In this document: positions 63,845-64,000 of the stretch, piece after piece | Numbering within the stretch: the stretch's first letter is position 1 | Layout: each line of letters begins with the position of its first letter | Assembly: GCA_039714155.1 (NCBI GenBank) | Contig: JBDLJX010000002.1 | Coordinates: 1 to 64,000, forward strand | DNA: 64,000 nucleotides | Reading direction: 5' to 3' | Source: SZUA-186 sp039714155 | GTDB taxonomy: Bacteria; Pseudomonadota; Gammaproteobacteria; UBA9214 | The notes under the pieces: generated by a model | The model's database searches: none | What the model saw: the letters and a program-made list of their open reading frames with translations, nothing else | Told to the model about the DNA's origin: nothing | Position numbers and translations under genes: made by a program

Positions 63845-64000
63845 GGGGGGTAGGTGTTTCAAGTGCGGGTTAACTCTCAGCCACACTTATTTGTCCCGGA
63901 GTGGTAGTCAGAGGTTCAAATCTCCTGGTTACGGCTTTACATACAGGCATGAAATCTTTGCTGTCAGGGGGGCGCAGCAGGCCAAACAGGCGTCTACTAG

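Noticed and set aside
63890..63940. tRNA-like T-arm (AGAGG-TTCAAAT-CTCCT)
   Set aside because: The stem has a mismatch, no D-arm, anticodon arm or acceptor partner can be built around it, and no CCA end follows.

Overview
This window looks like the chromosome of a gammaproteobacterium that is moderately GC-rich. The evidence is the ribBA-ribH-nusB-thiL-pgpA row, xseB-ispA, parE-parC, the complete EF-P beta-lysylation set (epmB, efp, epmA), trmJ, cysE-iscR and a glrK-qseG-glrR set. I cannot assign a genus. I found no rRNA, no convincing tRNA and no CRISPR array.

Layout. 0-3.5 kb: riboflavin, transcription and thiamine genes, ending in a pgpA gene that breaks off in mid-domain. 3.5-19.6 kb: an accessory block that starts right at the broken pgpA. 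Ten genes on the minus strand (15.7 to 3.5 kb) encode an ExbB-like motor protein, two ExbD-like proteins, an AgmX/PglI-tail TonB-like protein, three TPR or helical-repeat envelope proteins, two small exported proteins and a large lipoprotein with a beta-propeller and two c-type heme sites, related to the hydrazine synthase alpha subunit. Two outer-membrane beta-barrels, a two-helix membrane protein, a gene remnant and a NERD-domain protein follow on the plus strand. Together these resemble the envelope-spanning Agl-Glt machine of Myxococcus, without its cytoplasmic polarity proteins, and they are the most interesting part of the window. 19.7-26.8 kb: a GATase, a retropepsin-like protease, folE2, ispA, xseB and a rubrerythrin / CCG Fe-S oxidoreductase / DUF3501 set with a palindromic operator. 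26.8-31 kb: topoisomerase IV. 31-39 kb: a heavy-metal RND efflux system with a TetR-type regulator and a YdjM-like membrane protein. 39-43.9 kb: sufB-C-D-U-T plus a Rieske ferredoxin, without sufS, read from a promoter with an IscR-type site. 43.9-53 kb: an adenylate cyclase with a lipoprotein, DUF1015, a FimX-like GGDEF/EAL protein, a nested inverted-repeat element, GNAT and a PilZ-like protein. 53-64 kb: EF-P modification, trmJ, cysE-iscR, the Glr two-component system, a DsrE-like protein, DUF938 and an Hsp20 with a sigma-32 type promoter.

How the genes connect. IscR (57.4 kb) probably controls the suf operon through the site at 43.8 kb, and the cysteine desulfurase must lie elsewhere in the genome. 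The accessory block appears to have landed in pgpA. Several inverted-repeat elements (1.1, 25.4, 28.7 and 50.4-50.66 kb) mark gene borders.
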